DNA of 64,000 nt from Auraticoccus monumenti (GCF_900101785.1 NZ_LT629688.1:744001-808000), one strand, 5' to 3'. Shown: positions 25,654 through 33,914, counted from the first letter of the stretch. Notes: generated by a model not told the origin, from the sequence alone. Made by a program: numbers and translations.

Positions 25654-25724
25654 GCACAACCGGTCACCCAGCCCGACGGGCTCCCCCCTGGGGCCGGGCC
25701 GTCGGGCTGGACGACCGGTTGTGC
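25654..25724. repeat. dispersed palindrome family, sub-type B, copy 3
   Basis: A 71-bp palindrome. GCACAACCGGTC (25654-25665) and GACCGGTTGTGC (25713-25724) are perfect reverse complements. The inner arms AGCCCGACGG and CCGTCGGGCT also pair perfectly. Both outer arms carry the same G-to-C type change relative to the copies near 3.5-3.9 kb, so the covariation keeps the stem. It lies downstream of the MFS gene and could act as a terminator-like structure. Confidence 0.9.
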
Positions 25725-25774
25725 GCGGAGCGGGGAGCGACCGGCCTCGGCCGGCTCGTCCCGTCCCCGCGGCG

Positions 25775-25780
25775 TAGGCT
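25775..25780 (+). promoter_or_regulatory. -10 box (TAGGCT) of a leaderless promoter
   Basis: TAGGCT lies 6 nt before the ATG at 25787, with no Shine-Dalgarno sequence. Confidence 0.5.
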
Positions 25781-25786
25781 GCCGCC

Positions 25787-26200
25787 ATGCCCGACGAGCG
25801 ACCGTCCCGCGCCGAGGCGGCGGCCCACCGGATCGCCCTCAGCGAGGGCGCCCAGCGCCACGAGTCCGTCGCCGCCCAGCGGCTGATCGACGACTTCCTG
25901 CAGACGGTGCGCGAACGCGGGCACGCGCCCGAGCCGCTGCAGGCCCAGCTGCTGTCCGGGGCGTCGGTGCGCACGGACAAGGAGGGCTGGTACCTGCGGA
26001 AGAACCGGTCGCTGGCCATCGGCACCGACGGGGGCTACTACGTGCTGACCGTCCCGGGCGGCGCGCTGGCCCGCCTCCGGGGCGTCCGGCTCACCCCCAC
26101 CCCACCCCCGCTCCAGGTCGGTCGCGGCGGGCGCGACGGGGAGACCGGGGACCTCAAGGAGTTCCTGGCCATGACCCTGGAGCGGCTGGCCCAGGGCTGA
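25787..26200 (+). CDS. conserved-looking hypothetical protein
   Basis: A 137-residue soluble protein that I cannot place in a family. The N-terminal half is helical (AAAHRIALSEGAQRHESVAA, then RLIDDFLQTVRERG). The centre has a likely beta-rich core (GWYLRKNRSLAIGTDGGYYV) and a polar Gly/Pro linker precedes the last helix (DLKEFLAMTLERLAQG). Codon usage matches the neighbours, the start has the leaderless -10 spacing seen in other genes here, and the frame is open only in this phase with strong third-position GC, so it is probably real. Confidence 0.7.
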   Translation: MPDERPSRAEAAAHRIALSEGAQRHESVAAQRLIDDFLQTVRERGHAPEPLQAQLLSGASVRTDKEGWYLRKNRSLAIGTDGGYYVLTVPGGALARLRGVRLTPTPPPLQVGRGGRDGETGDLKEFLAMTLERLAQG

Positions 26201-26235
26201 CCCGCCCCCCGGTTCCCGGTGGGCCCGGCGGGCGG

Positions 26236-26241
26236 CATGAT
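26236..26241 (+). promoter_or_regulatory. -10 box (CATGAT) of a leaderless promoter
   Basis: CATGAT is followed by 6 nt and the ATG at 26248. It resembles TATGAT and has no ribosome binding site after it. Confidence 0.45.
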
Positions 26242-26247
26242 GCGGCC

Positions 26248-27018
26248 ATGGACCGACCGCTGCACCGCTTCACCGACCGCACCGCCCTCGTCTCCGGCGG
26301 GGGCCACGGCATCGGACGCGCGTGCGTCCACCGGCTGGCCGACGAGGGCGCCCGGGTGGTCTGCGCCGACCTCGATCTCGAGGCCGCCGAGCGGGTCGCG
26401 GCGGAGGTCAGGGAGGCCGGGCGCGAGGCGCACGCCGTCCACGTCGACGTCACCTCCAGCGACTCGGTGGACGCGGCCGTCGCCCGTGCCGTCGAGCTGC
26501 TGGGCGGGCTCGACGTGCTGGTCAACACCGCCGGCGGCGGACGGATCCACCCCGACTTCCCCGAGACCTCCGACGAGGTGTGGCACCAGCAGCTCGACCT
26601 CAACCTGATGAGCGTGGTCCGCACCGTGCGTGCCGCCCTGCCGCACCTGCTCGACGGGGGCGGCAGCGTGGTCTCCACCAGCTCGGTCAACGCGGTGACG
26701 CCGATCGGCTCCGAGCCCTACTCCAGCGCCAAGGCCGCCCTGGACGTCCTGACCCAGAACCTGGCCCGGGAGCACGGTCCGGCCGGGGTCCGGTTCAACC
26801 TGGTGCTGCCGGGGACGATCCGGACCCGGGTGTGGGACGACCAGGCCGAGACGCTGGAGCGCTTCTCCCGGGCCTACCCGCTGGGACGCGTCGGCCAGCC
26901 CGAGGACGTCGCGGCCGCCGTGGCCTTCCTCAGCTCCGACGACGCCGCCTGGATCACCGGCGTGGCGCTGCGGGTGGACGGCGGGCTGCTGGTCCGGGGG
27001 GCGATGGACCGGGCGTGA
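26248..27018 (+). CDS. SDR family oxidoreductase
   Basis: A 256-residue classical short-chain dehydrogenase. The cofactor motif SGGGHGIGRA, an acidic residue in VVCADLD that suggests NAD preference, the NTAG variant in VNTAGGG, the catalytic Ser in SSVNAV, and YSSAK are in the right order. The C-terminal WITGVALRVDGGLLVRG is the usual ending of FabG/glucose-dehydrogenase-like members. A VOC-family gene follows on the same strand. The substrate is unknown. Confidence 0.92.
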   Translation: MDRPLHRFTDRTALVSGGGHGIGRACVHRLADEGARVVCADLDLEAAERVAAEVREAGREAHAVHVDVTSSDSVDAAVARAVELLGGLDVLVNTAGGGRIHPDFPETSDEVWHQQLDLNLMSVVRTVRAALPHLLDGGGSVVSTSSVNAVTPIGSEPYSSAKAALDVLTQNLAREHGPAGVRFNLVLPGTIRTRVWDDQAETLERFSRAYPLGRVGQPEDVAAAVAFLSSDDAAWITGVALRVDGGLLVRGAMDRA

Positions 27019-27079
27019 CCCCGGGGGACCTCCGGCGTTACGGTCGGTGGACGTCGACGAGGACGCCCAGGAGGTCACC

Positions 27080-27481
27080 ATGGACAGACCACGGATCCGG
27101 CTGACGTCGGTCACCATCACCACGCCCCGCCCCCGTGAGCTCGCGGCCTTCTGGTCCACCCTGCTCGGGTGGCCGGTGTCGGTCGAGGAGCCGGCCGGCG
27201 ACGGCGAGCCGGAGGAGGCGGGCTGGGCCCAGGTGCGACCACCGGCCGGGGAGAACGGCTTCACGCTGAACTTCGAGTACGAGCGCAGCTGGACCCGCCC
27301 GGTCTGGCCGAGCGCCGCGGGCCACCAGAACGCCACCGAGCACCTCGACGTCGAGGTGGACGACCTGGACACCGCGGTCGCCTGGGCGCTGGAGTGCGGC
27401 GCGGAGCTGGCCGGGGACCAGCCGCAGACCGACGTCCGGGTCCTGCTCGACCCGGACGGTCACCCCTTCTGCTTCTTCTGA
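27080..27481 (+). CDS. VOC family (glyoxalase-like) protein
   Basis: A 133-residue protein of the vicinal oxygen chelate fold. It has two beta-alpha-beta-beta-beta repeats, starting at LTSVTITTPRPRELAAFWST and at QNATEHLDVEVDDLDTAVAW, with HLDVEVDD and DPDGHPFCFF as the typical second-half motifs. Members bind a metal and act on, or sequester, small molecules. ATG 27080 is chosen because AGGAGG lies 5 nt upstream, while an in-frame GTG at 27047 lacks a site. It follows the SDR gene by 61 bp. Confidence 0.88.
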   Translation: MDRPRIRLTSVTITTPRPRELAAFWSTLLGWPVSVEEPAGDGEPEEAGWAQVRPPAGENGFTLNFEYERSWTRPVWPSAAGHQNATEHLDVEVDDLDTAVAWALECGAELAGDQPQTDVRVLLDPDGHPFCFF

Positions 27482-27507
27482 GCCCGGACCGGAGTCGGGT
27501 CAGCGGT

Positions 27508-27975
27508 TCAGCACTTCACCGTGCCCGAGCTGACCTTCTTGTAGGTGCAGCGGTCCAGCGCCGTGCTGCCGGTGGGCTTGAGCAGGGTGGCGGTGTCGCC
27601 GGTGTTGTTCCAGACGTAGTTCTTCTGCTTCCAGTACAGGTGCCCGCCGGTGTTGGTGCCGCTGCCGGTGTGCACGGTGACCGAGGCCCTGGCCTTGAGG
27701 GTGAAGCCCTTGGGGAAGACGAAGGTGTGGTTCTGCGCGTCCTTGAGCCGGTACCCCGCCATCGCCACCGACTTCGAGGTGGTGTTGGTCAGGACGATGG
27801 TCTCCTTGTTGAGGTGGCTGTTGCTGCGGGTGTCGCTGCCCGAGGGGTCGGCGACCCAGGTGCGGAGCTGGACGGCCGAGGCCGCCTCGGCCTCCACCGT
27901 CGGCAGCAGGGCGCCGGCGAGGGACAGCAGGACGAGGAGGGCAGCGCCGAGGGCGCGGGCGAGAGGACGACGCAC
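27508..27975 (-). CDS. secreted lamin tail domain (LTD) protein
   Basis: A 155-residue exported protein. A signal peptide (RRPLARALGAALLVLLSLAG, ending near AEAASA) is followed by a single LTD beta-sandwich of about 110 residues (VQLRTWVADPSG, ETIVLTNTTSKSVAMAGYRL, HTFVFPKGFTLKARASVTVH, YVWNNTGDTATLL). Two cysteines near the end could form a disulfide. LTD domains in bacteria occur on surface nucleases and as stand-alone secreted proteins and are thought to bind DNA or cell-surface partners. GTG 27975 has AGGAG 5 nt upstream. The role is unknown. Confidence 0.88.
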   Translation of the reverse strand: MRRPLARALGAALLVLLSLAGALLPTVEAEAASAVQLRTWVADPSGSDTRSNSHLNKETIVLTNTTSKSVAMAGYRLKDAQNHTFVFPKGFTLKARASVTVHTGSGTNTGGHLYWKQKNYVWNNTGDTATLLKPTGSTALDRCTYKKVSSGTVKC

Positions 27976-28214
27976 GGGGACTCCTGAGGAGGATGGTGGG
28001 GACCTGCTCGCCCGTGCGGAGCGCCGACGCGAACGGGCGGATCGTATCGCCGCCACGGGTCGCCGGCGGCCCTGCGCGGGCGGATCGATGCCCAGTCGTG
28101 ATGACCGGCCCGAAGGCTTCGGGCAGCGGCCCCCGACCATCCGCGAGGTCGATGGGCGGGCAGAGGTATCCGCCGGGGTCTGGTCAAGGTCCGGACGGGA
28201 ACGGTCGACTGGGT

Positions 28215-28220
28215 CAGGAT
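28215..28220 (+). promoter_or_regulatory. -10 box (CAGGAT) of a leaderless promoter
   Basis: CAGGAT lies 6 nt before the GTG at 28227, with no ribosome binding site in between. Confidence 0.4.
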
Positions 28221-28226
28221 GAGGCG

Positions 28227-29180
28227 GTGACCCCCGACCGGACCCGCGTCGACGCGGCCGTCCGTGCCGTCCTCGACGGGGTCGACGCCGATCCCCGCTA
28301 CGCCCACACCAGCCACCTGCACGTCCGGCTGGCCGGTGAGATGGTGGTCGACGAGCACCGGCACGGGCCGCTGGTCGGCGACGTCTTCTCGGTGACCAAG
28401 ACGGTGCTCGGACTCACCCTGGGCCGGATGGCGGCGCTCGGGCTCCTCCCCGACCTGGACCGTCCGGTCGCCGACGTCCTGCCCGTGCTGGGAGGCACCA
28501 CCGCCGAGATGCACACGTGGCGGCACCTGCGGACCATGACGCGCGGGGCCGAGGTGGATGGTCCCTGGGACGTCGACACGGTCACCGCGCTGCCGGGCGG
28601 GCAGGTCGAGCACGTCGCCCGGGCACCGCAGCGGACGCCGCCCGGCGAGCGGTTCTGCTACGACAACGGGTCCTCCCACCTGGTCGCGGCGGCGGCCGGT
28701 GCCGTCCTCGCCGAGCCGGTGTCGGACTTCGCCGCCCGCGAGCTGTTCGCGCCGCTCGGCATCACCACCACCCGGTGGGACCGCGACCCCGACGGGGTGC
28801 CGTTCGGCTACGCGCACCTCCGCATCGGCGCCGCCGACCTGGGCCGGCTCGGCCAGCTGGTGCTCGACGGCGGTCGTACCGAGGGCGCCACCCTGGTGGA
28901 CCCCGGCTTCCTGGCCGACATGACCCGGGCCCACACGCCGGGCGGGCCGCCGGAGGACCTCGGCTACGGGCACCTGGTCTGGGTCGACGACGACGTGGTG
29001 ATGGCGGGCGGCTGGGCCGGCCAGCACGTGCTCGTGCTCCCCCGGGCCGAGGCGGTCGTCGTGGTCACCGGCGACCCGCACTTCGACGCCGGGCCACCGC
29101 CGCGCGACGACCTGTCGCCGGACTGGGCTCCCGCGCTGCACCTGGTCCGACGGCACCTGCTGCCCGTGCTGCACGGCTGA
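28227..29180 (+). CDS. serine hydrolase, beta-lactamase (class C/EstB-like) family
   Basis: A 317-residue penicillin-binding-protein-like hydrolase. The nucleophile motif SxxK is SVTK (in VFSVTKTVLGL), the tyrosine motif is YDNGS (YxN), and the third motif appears as AGGWAGQHVLV near the C-terminus, where KTG is usual. No signal peptide is visible, so it is probably a cytoplasmic esterase or peptidase rather than a true beta-lactamase. It is monocistronic and convergent with the CPBP gene. The GTG start is chosen for its leaderless -10 spacing and the position of the conserved domain. Confidence 0.88.
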   Translation: MTPDRTRVDAAVRAVLDGVDADPRYAHTSHLHVRLAGEMVVDEHRHGPLVGDVFSVTKTVLGLTLGRMAALGLLPDLDRPVADVLPVLGGTTAEMHTWRHLRTMTRGAEVDGPWDVDTVTALPGGQVEHVARAPQRTPPGERFCYDNGSSHLVAAAAGAVLAEPVSDFAARELFAPLGITTTRWDRDPDGVPFGYAHLRIGAADLGRLGQLVLDGGRTEGATLVDPGFLADMTRAHTPGGPPEDLGYGHLVWVDDDVVMAGGWAGQHVLVLPRAEAVVVVTGDPHFDAGPPPRDDLSPDWAPALHLVRRHLLPVLHG

Positions 29181-29272
29181 GGCCCGAGCCCCGTGGCCCA
29201 CACCGGCGGCCGGAGGGCCCTCGACGCCCGACCTGGACGGCCGCAGTAGCAGCCTCCACCACCCGACCGGCC

Positions 29273-30214
29273 TCAGGCTGCGGGTGTGCGCGCGGGGCCT
29301 GACGTGCGGGTCGTCCACCAGACGACGACGGCGATGAGGACGAGGCCGGCGCCAGGGATCAGGCTGGCGATGGAGCCCACCGCCTCACCGCGGCCGGCGA
29401 GGGCGCCGAAGAGGTCGATGTGCAGGGTCGTGGCGAGGAGGAGGCTCGTGACGTTGTAGACGACGTGCAGGACGACGGCGACCTCCAGCCCACCGGTGCG
29501 CCAGGTGACGAAGGCCATCGTGGAGAACAGGATCAGGTAGGAGGACAGCAGGTAAGGGTCGAGGGTGCCGTGGGCGAGGGAGAACAGGACGGTCGTGACG
29601 ACGATGCCCAGGACGGCACCGGAACGGGCGCCGCGCGTCCACCCGCCGAGCACGCGGAAGATCAGTCCGCGGAGTCCGTACTCCTCACCGGCCGCGGCGA
29701 GGGGGGTGAGGAGCACGCCGATCACGAACAGGGCGACGAGGTCGACCGTCGACCAGGCCACCCTCTCCCCGGGCACGAGGAAGTTCACCGCGATCAGGAC
29801 GACGAGCAGGGGCCCGAAGGCGAGCAGCGAACGGCCGAGGACTGCGAAGCGGAAGCGTCCGGCCACGGAGTGCAGCGAGCCGGCGGGCAGCCCGTAGAGC
29901 ACACGCTGGAGCAGCATGCTGTAGGGGATCAGCGCGGCGAGGCCGACCGCGCCGGCGGCGTGCTGCAGAGGGGAGGGCCCGGTGCGGCCGAGCTGGGCGT
30001 CGATGAGCCCGGCGCCGAGCAGGGCGAGCTGGGCGAAGGCGACCAGTCCGACGAAGAGCAGCACGATCGCGAGGACGCCGCGCAGGATGCGGCGTCTCTC
30101 GCCGGCGTAGACGCGGTGGTACTCGACGCCCGGCGGAACCCGTGGCGAGGAGACGGGTGCGTCGTCCTGCAGCAGCCAGCTGGGGCGGGTGGTGGTCGTG
30201 GTGGTGGTGGTCAT
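29273..30214 (-). CDS. CPBP family intramembrane glutamic endopeptidase
   Basis: A 313-residue polytopic protein. It starts with a run of eight threonines encoded by ACC/ACG repeats, then a polar 35-residue stretch. Seven to eight hydrophobic helices follow, with EEYGLRG (Glu177-Glu178, Arg182), FSLAHGTLDPY (His215) and VVLHVVYNV as the CPBP motifs. It is the second gene of an operon after an uncharacterised membrane protein (16-bp gap) under a TetR gene. AGGAAAGGG precedes the ATG. The threonine repeat could vary in length by slippage. The substrate may be the partner protein (inferred). Confidence 0.86.
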   Translation of the reverse strand: MTTTTTTTTRPSWLLQDDAPVSSPRVPPGVEYHRVYAGERRRILRGVLAIVLLFVGLVAFAQLALLGAGLIDAQLGRTGPSPLQHAAGAVGLAALIPYSMLLQRVLYGLPAGSLHSVAGRFRFAVLGRSLLAFGPLLVVLIAVNFLVPGERVAWSTVDLVALFVIGVLLTPLAAAGEEYGLRGLIFRVLGGWTRGARSGAVLGIVVTTVLFSLAHGTLDPYLLSSYLILFSTMAFVTWRTGGLEVAVVLHVVYNVTSLLLATTLHIDLFGALAGRGEAVGSIASLIPGAGLVLIAVVVWWTTRTSGPARTPAA

Positions 30215-30230
30215 GGTCCCTTTCCTGGGG

Positions 30231-30884
30231 TCAGCTCGCGAGGTCGTCGAGCCAGCTGGATCGCAGTCGCAGCGCACGTTCGGTGCTGCCGACGACCGCG
30301 GCGATCCCGACGGCGACGTTCGCCGTGGGACCGAGACGCACCGGGGACCGGAAGGTCCCCAAGGCCTCGGCGACGGGGGGCACCTGCGAGATGGTCTCGA
30401 CGAGCTGCGGGACGGCCACGCAGGCGCCGAGCAGCACGAGCGACGTCGAGACCACACCGACGAGGCGGCTGAGCCGCGGGTGCGCTCCCTGCAGCCGGGA
30501 GCGCCGTCCCTCCGCGGAGGCGGGGTGCGGCGTCAGCTGGGACTCCGCACCGTCGGCCCCCACGTGGTGGCACCGGCGCAGCCCGAACGAGCCGACCGCG
30601 ACCTCGATGTGTCCGCCGGGCACCGGGAAGCGGGCCGGCAGCCTCGAGTGGGCCGTCAGCACGCCGTCGCGGTAGAGACGCGCACGCACCTCGCCGTCGT
30701 CGCGGTCTCCCAGGTGGCGGACGTCGACGGCGTAGGTGGTCACCGTGCCGTCGGGAGCGCGGAGGGAGTGGGTGAGCAAGGACCTGCCCAGCAGCTGCCA
30801 CCAGCGGAAGCGCCTGAGCGGCCGCCCGTCACCGCGACGCACCCTCTGTGCGGCGCGGCGGTTCCGCCAACCGTGTCGGAGCAC
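30231..30884 (-). CDS. uncharacterised membrane-associated protein in a CPBP operon
   Basis: A 217-residue protein of unknown family. The N-terminal third is very arginine-rich (RHGWRNRRAAQRVRRG). The middle (VTTYAVDVRHLGDRDDGEVR, then ARLYRDGVLTAHSRLPARFP) looks like a beta-rich domain. Two hydrophobic segments near the C-terminus (LVGVVSTSLVLLGACVAVPQ; ANVAVGIAAVVGSTERAL) suggest membrane anchoring. GTG 30884 is chosen because GGGAGGGAGC lies just upstream; a further ATG at 30935 would lie inside the TetR operator. It lies 16 bp upstream of the CPBP gene and divergent from a TetR gene. Confidence 0.7.
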   Translation of the reverse strand: MLRHGWRNRRAAQRVRRGDGRPLRRFRWWQLLGRSLLTHSLRAPDGTVTTYAVDVRHLGDRDDGEVRARLYRDGVLTAHSRLPARFPVPGGHIEVAVGSFGLRRCHHVGADGAESQLTPHPASAEGRRSRLQGAHPRLSRLVGVVSTSLVLLGACVAVPQLVETISQVPPVAEALGTFRSPVRLGPTANVAVGIAAVVGSTERALRLRSSWLDDLAS

Positions 30885-30903
30885 GCGAGCTCCCTCCCTG
30901 CTG

Positions 30904-30942
30904 TAGTACAGTGTGATAGCCAGACGGTAGCACACTGTACTA
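30904..30942. promoter_or_regulatory. TetR operator: perfect 12-bp inverted repeat
   Basis: TAGTACAGTGTG (30904-30915) and CACACTGTACTA (30931-30942) are perfect reverse complements with a 15-bp spacer, in the AT-rich gap between the CPBP operon and its divergent TetR gene. The arms contain TAnnnT-like -10 elements, so binding should block both promoters. Confidence 0.8.
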
Positions 30943-30961
30943 GCGGAGTGGAGGACGATCG

Positions 30962-31588
30962 ATGCCGGAGCGGTCGAAGGAACCGGACACGCGGGACAAG
31001 ATCCTGATCGCGGCGGCGACCATGCTGGGTGAGGACCCGACCGCGCGGTTGAGCGTCCGTGCGGTCGCCGCCCGGGCGGGGGTGAGCACGGGTTCGCTCC
31101 GTCACTTCTTCCCCACGCAACGGGCGCTGGTCGAGACCGTGGTCGCCGGCCTCTACGAGCTCGACATCCCTGACGACCCGATCTCCGAGGAGGGGCGGAC
31201 GCCGGCGGAGCGCCTCCTCGGGTGCCTGCAGCAGATGCTGGCCCAGATCGGCACGGGGGACCGGGCGCGCCAGTACTGGCGCGGCATGTACGAGGCCTAC
31301 GTCGCCCCGAGCCCCACCGACGACGAGGCCGCGACGTACCTCGCCCTCGAGCGGGTGGGTCTCCGCCGCCTCGAGCGGTGGCTGGGCGTGCTCGTGGCCG
31401 AGGGCGCGGCCCCCGCGGGTGCGGTCGAGCAGCGGGCCCGGTTCCTGGGCACCGTCCTCGACGGACTCGTCGCGGGACGGGTTCTTCCCGGCGACACCGT
31501 GCGGCTCGGGTTCGAGTCCGACACGCTCCGCCTGGCCGTCGAGGCGGTGCTCAGTGAGCCCGCCGGAGGTCCGCAACGGGATCAGTGA
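30962..31588 (+). CDS. TetR family transcriptional regulator
   Basis: A 208-residue repressor. The N-terminal helix-turn-helix (DKILIAAATMLGEDPTARLS, then VSTGSLRHFFPTQRALVETV) and the C-terminal BetI/TetR_C-like domain are complete. GGAGG lies about 7 nt before the ATG. A perfect 12-bp inverted repeat lies directly upstream and between it and the CPBP operon, so local autoregulation and control of that operon are likely. The sensed ligand is unknown. Confidence 0.92.
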   Translation: MPERSKEPDTRDKILIAAATMLGEDPTARLSVRAVAARAGVSTGSLRHFFPTQRALVETVVAGLYELDIPDDPISEEGRTPAERLLGCLQQMLAQIGTGDRARQYWRGMYEAYVAPSPTDDEAATYLALERVGLRRLERWLGVLVAEGAAPAGAVEQRARFLGTVLDGLVAGRVLPGDTVRLGFESDTLRLAVEAVLSEPAGGPQRDQ

Positions 31589-31767
31589 CCGCGAGTTCCC
31601 CCGGGACCACGGAGGACGGCACCAGTGCCGTGGTGCCCGCGCTCGGTCCCGCGCTCGCGGGCCTGCGAGCACACCGCCCACTCTCTCCACGACCCGTCTG
31701 GCGCGCGCGCGGTCAGCCCGGTGGACAGGCGTGACGGGCTGTTCTCGACGCCGGGACGCCGGGCGCC

Positions 31768-31773
31768 TACCGT
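31768..31773 (+). promoter_or_regulatory. -10 box (TACCGT) of a leaderless promoter
   Basis: TACCGT is followed by 6 nt and the ATG at 31780. The rest of the 191-bp gap after the TetR gene shows no other feature. Confidence 0.45.
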
Positions 31774-31779
31774 CGGAGC

Positions 31780-32538
31780 ATGTCCTTCGACGTCGCCGCC
31801 GACGCGTACGGGCGGTTCATGGGCCGGTACTCCGAGCCCCTGGCCGTGCCCTTCGCCGAGCACGCCGGGATCGGACCGGGGCAGCGGGTGCTGGACGTCG
31901 GCTGCGGGCCCGGGGCGCTGACCGGCGAGCTGGTGCGACGCTGCGGTGCGGAGGCCGTCGCCGCCGTCGACCCGTCCCCGCCCTTCGTCGAGGCGGTGCG
32001 CGCCCGCTGCCCCGGTGTCGACGTGCACCCCGGGACCGCGGAGCAGCTGCCCTTCGAGGACCACCGCTTCGACGCCACCCTCGCCCAGCTGGTGGTGCAC
32101 TTCATGCCCGACCCGGTGGCCGGGCTCGCCTCGATGCGACGGGTCACGCGTCCCGGCGGGACGGTGGCGGCCTGCGTCTGGGACCTAATGGGCGGCACCG
32201 GACCGCTGGCGACCTTCAGCCGTGCGGTGCACGACGTCGACCCGGAGGCACCGGGTGAGAAGGCCCTGCCCGGCGGCCGTCGGGGTCACCTGGAGGAGCT
32301 GTACCACCAGGCTGGGCTGCGCGACGTCGAGGCCGTGACGCTGACCGTCACCGTCGACTACCAGGACCTCGAGGAGTGGTGGGCGCCCTACACCCTCGGG
32401 GTGGGCCCGGCGGGTGACTACGTGGCCGGGCTCGACCCGGAGCGCCGGGACGCGCTGCGCAACCGGTGCGCCGAGCTGCTCGGTCCCGGGCCGTTCCAGG
32501 TGGAGGCGTCGGCCTGGTCGGTCCGCGGGCGCGCCTGA
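31780..32538 (+). CDS. class I SAM-dependent methyltransferase
   Basis: A 252-residue methyltransferase. Motif I is VLDVGCGPGALTGEL (residues about 36-50), the acidic loop after beta-2 is AAVDPSPPFVEAV, and motif post-I/IV is FDATLAQLVVHFMPDPVAGL, as in the Methyltransf_11/UbiE-like group. The C-terminal third (DYQDLEEWWAPYTLGVGPAG) is a lid that probably sets substrate choice. Substrate unknown; a small molecule is likely. It is monocistronic, between TetR and a convergent flavoprotein. Confidence 0.9.
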   Translation: MSFDVAADAYGRFMGRYSEPLAVPFAEHAGIGPGQRVLDVGCGPGALTGELVRRCGAEAVAAVDPSPPFVEAVRARCPGVDVHPGTAEQLPFEDHRFDATLAQLVVHFMPDPVAGLASMRRVTRPGGTVAACVWDLMGGTGPLATFSRAVHDVDPEAPGEKALPGGRRGHLEELYHQAGLRDVEAVTLTVTVDYQDLEEWWAPYTLGVGPAGDYVAGLDPERRDALRNRCAELLGPGPFQVEASAWSVRGRA

Positions 32539-32642
32539 CCGAGTCGGCTGGGGACCCACCGCAGCTCCTCACCGCGGGCCGGCACGGCGGCCTCGAGGTC
32601 GTCACGCGGTCCCCTCCGAGCGCCCGGGGCGTGGGCCCGTGC

Positions 32643-33695
32643 TCAGGCGGCGAGCAGCTCGCGGATCTCGCGGACGGCCGTCCGTCCCGCCCGGTTGGCC
32701 CCCACGGTGCTGGCCGAGGGGCCGTACCCGACCAGGTGCACCCGGGGGTCGACCACCACCCGGGTCCCGTCCATCCGGATGCCGCCGCCGGGCTCACGGA
32801 GCTGCAGCGGGGCCAGGTGCGACAGGGCTGCGCGCCAGCCGGTGCACCAGAGCACGACGTCGGCGTCCAGGCGACGGGCCGGACGTCCGTCGCGCGCCTC
32901 CCACACCACGCCGTCCGCGTCGAGGCGGTCGAACACGGGCTCGCGTCGCAGGATCCCCTTCTCGCGCGCCACGACCAGCTCCGGCGTCCAGACCAGGTCG
33001 GTGGCGCTCACCACGCTCTCGGGCGGTTGCCCGGCCCGGACCCGCTCGTCGACCCTCGCGATCACCTCGCGGCCGTACTCCTGGTCGAAGGGCTCCTCGC
33101 GGAACACCGGCGGCCGGCGCGTCACCCACGTCGTCTCGGCCACCTCCGCCAGCTCCACCAGCAGCTGGATCCCGGTGGCCCCGCCGCCGACCACGACGAC
33201 CCGCTGGCCGGCGAAGCCCTCCGGTCCCGGGTAGTCGACGGCGTGCAGCTGGCGACCGGCGAAGGTCTCCTGGCCGGGGTACCGCGGCCAGAACGGATGG
33301 GTCCAGGTGCCGGTGGCGTTGACCACCGCCCGGGCGGCGATGGTGCCGGCGTCGCTCTCCACCACCAGCCGGCGTCCCGGCCCGGGGCGCACCGCCGTCA
33401 CGGTGACCGGTCGTCGGACGTCGATGCCCACGGACCGCTCGTAGCGGGCGAAGTAGGCGGGGACGGCCGTGCTGGCGCGCTCGGACGGCGACGGCGTGCT
33501 GAACCGCATCCCCGGGAGGCCGAAGATCCCGTGCACACGCTGCATCGACAGGCTGGGCCAGCGGTGCTGCCAGGCCCCGCCCGGTCCGGGGTTCTGGTCG
33601 AGCACGACGTGGTCGACCCCCTGCCGGCGCAGTGACCAGGCGCTGGACAGCCCCGCCTGCCCGGCCCCGACCACCACCACGTCCCTCTGCTCCAC
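32643..33695 (-). CDS. FAD/NAD(P)-binding oxidoreductase (CzcO/FMO-like)
   Basis: A 350-residue flavoprotein. The FAD motif is VVVVGAGQAGLSSAWSL at the N-terminus, and a second Rossmann motif, VVVVGGGATGIQLLVEL, binds NADPH. TGTWTHPFWPRYPGQ between them resembles the FMO/BVMO fingerprint region, but the strict FxGxxxHxxxW sequence is not complete. It is probably a flavin monooxygenase or CzcO-type oxidoreductase. GTG 33695 places the FAD motif at residue 7. It is convergent with the methyltransferase and probably monocistronic. Confidence 0.87.
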   Translation of the reverse strand: MEQRDVVVVGAGQAGLSSAWSLRRQGVDHVVLDQNPGPGGAWQHRWPSLSMQRVHGIFGLPGMRFSTPSPSERASTAVPAYFARYERSVGIDVRRPVTVTAVRPGPGRRLVVESDAGTIAARAVVNATGTWTHPFWPRYPGQETFAGRQLHAVDYPGPEGFAGQRVVVVGGGATGIQLLVELAEVAETTWVTRRPPVFREEPFDQEYGREVIARVDERVRAGQPPESVVSATDLVWTPELVVAREKGILRREPVFDRLDADGVVWEARDGRPARRLDADVVLWCTGWRAALSHLAPLQLREPGGGIRMDGTRVVVDPRVHLVGYGPSASTVGANRAGRTAVREIRELLAA

Positions 33696-33842
33696 ACCCG
33701 CACAACACCGCGCGACCCCGGCGCACTCCCGCCCCGCGACCTCCGGTACGACATCCGGCCGGGTACTCCCCGCCAGACGTCGAACTGAGGGGAGCGGCGG
33801 GCATGACCCCCTCCGGAGGCGCCACCCGCGCCCGGCCAAGCC

Positions 33843-33914
33843 CACGTTGCCCCGCTTGCACCCACCTCGCCCCGCCTATAGGCGGGGCAAAGTGCCCGGA
33901 AAGGGGGCAACGTG
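33843..33914. repeat. dispersed palindrome family C, copy 1
   Basis: A 72-bp nested palindrome in the 300-bp gap between the flavoprotein and kinase genes. The outer arms are CACGTTGCCCC (33843-33853) and GGGGCAACGTG (33904-33914). In the centre is a perfect 20-bp palindrome, GCCCCGCCTATAGGCGGGGC (33869-33888). A copy of the same length lies at 43441-43512. The rest of the gap shows no gene. Confidence 0.88.
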
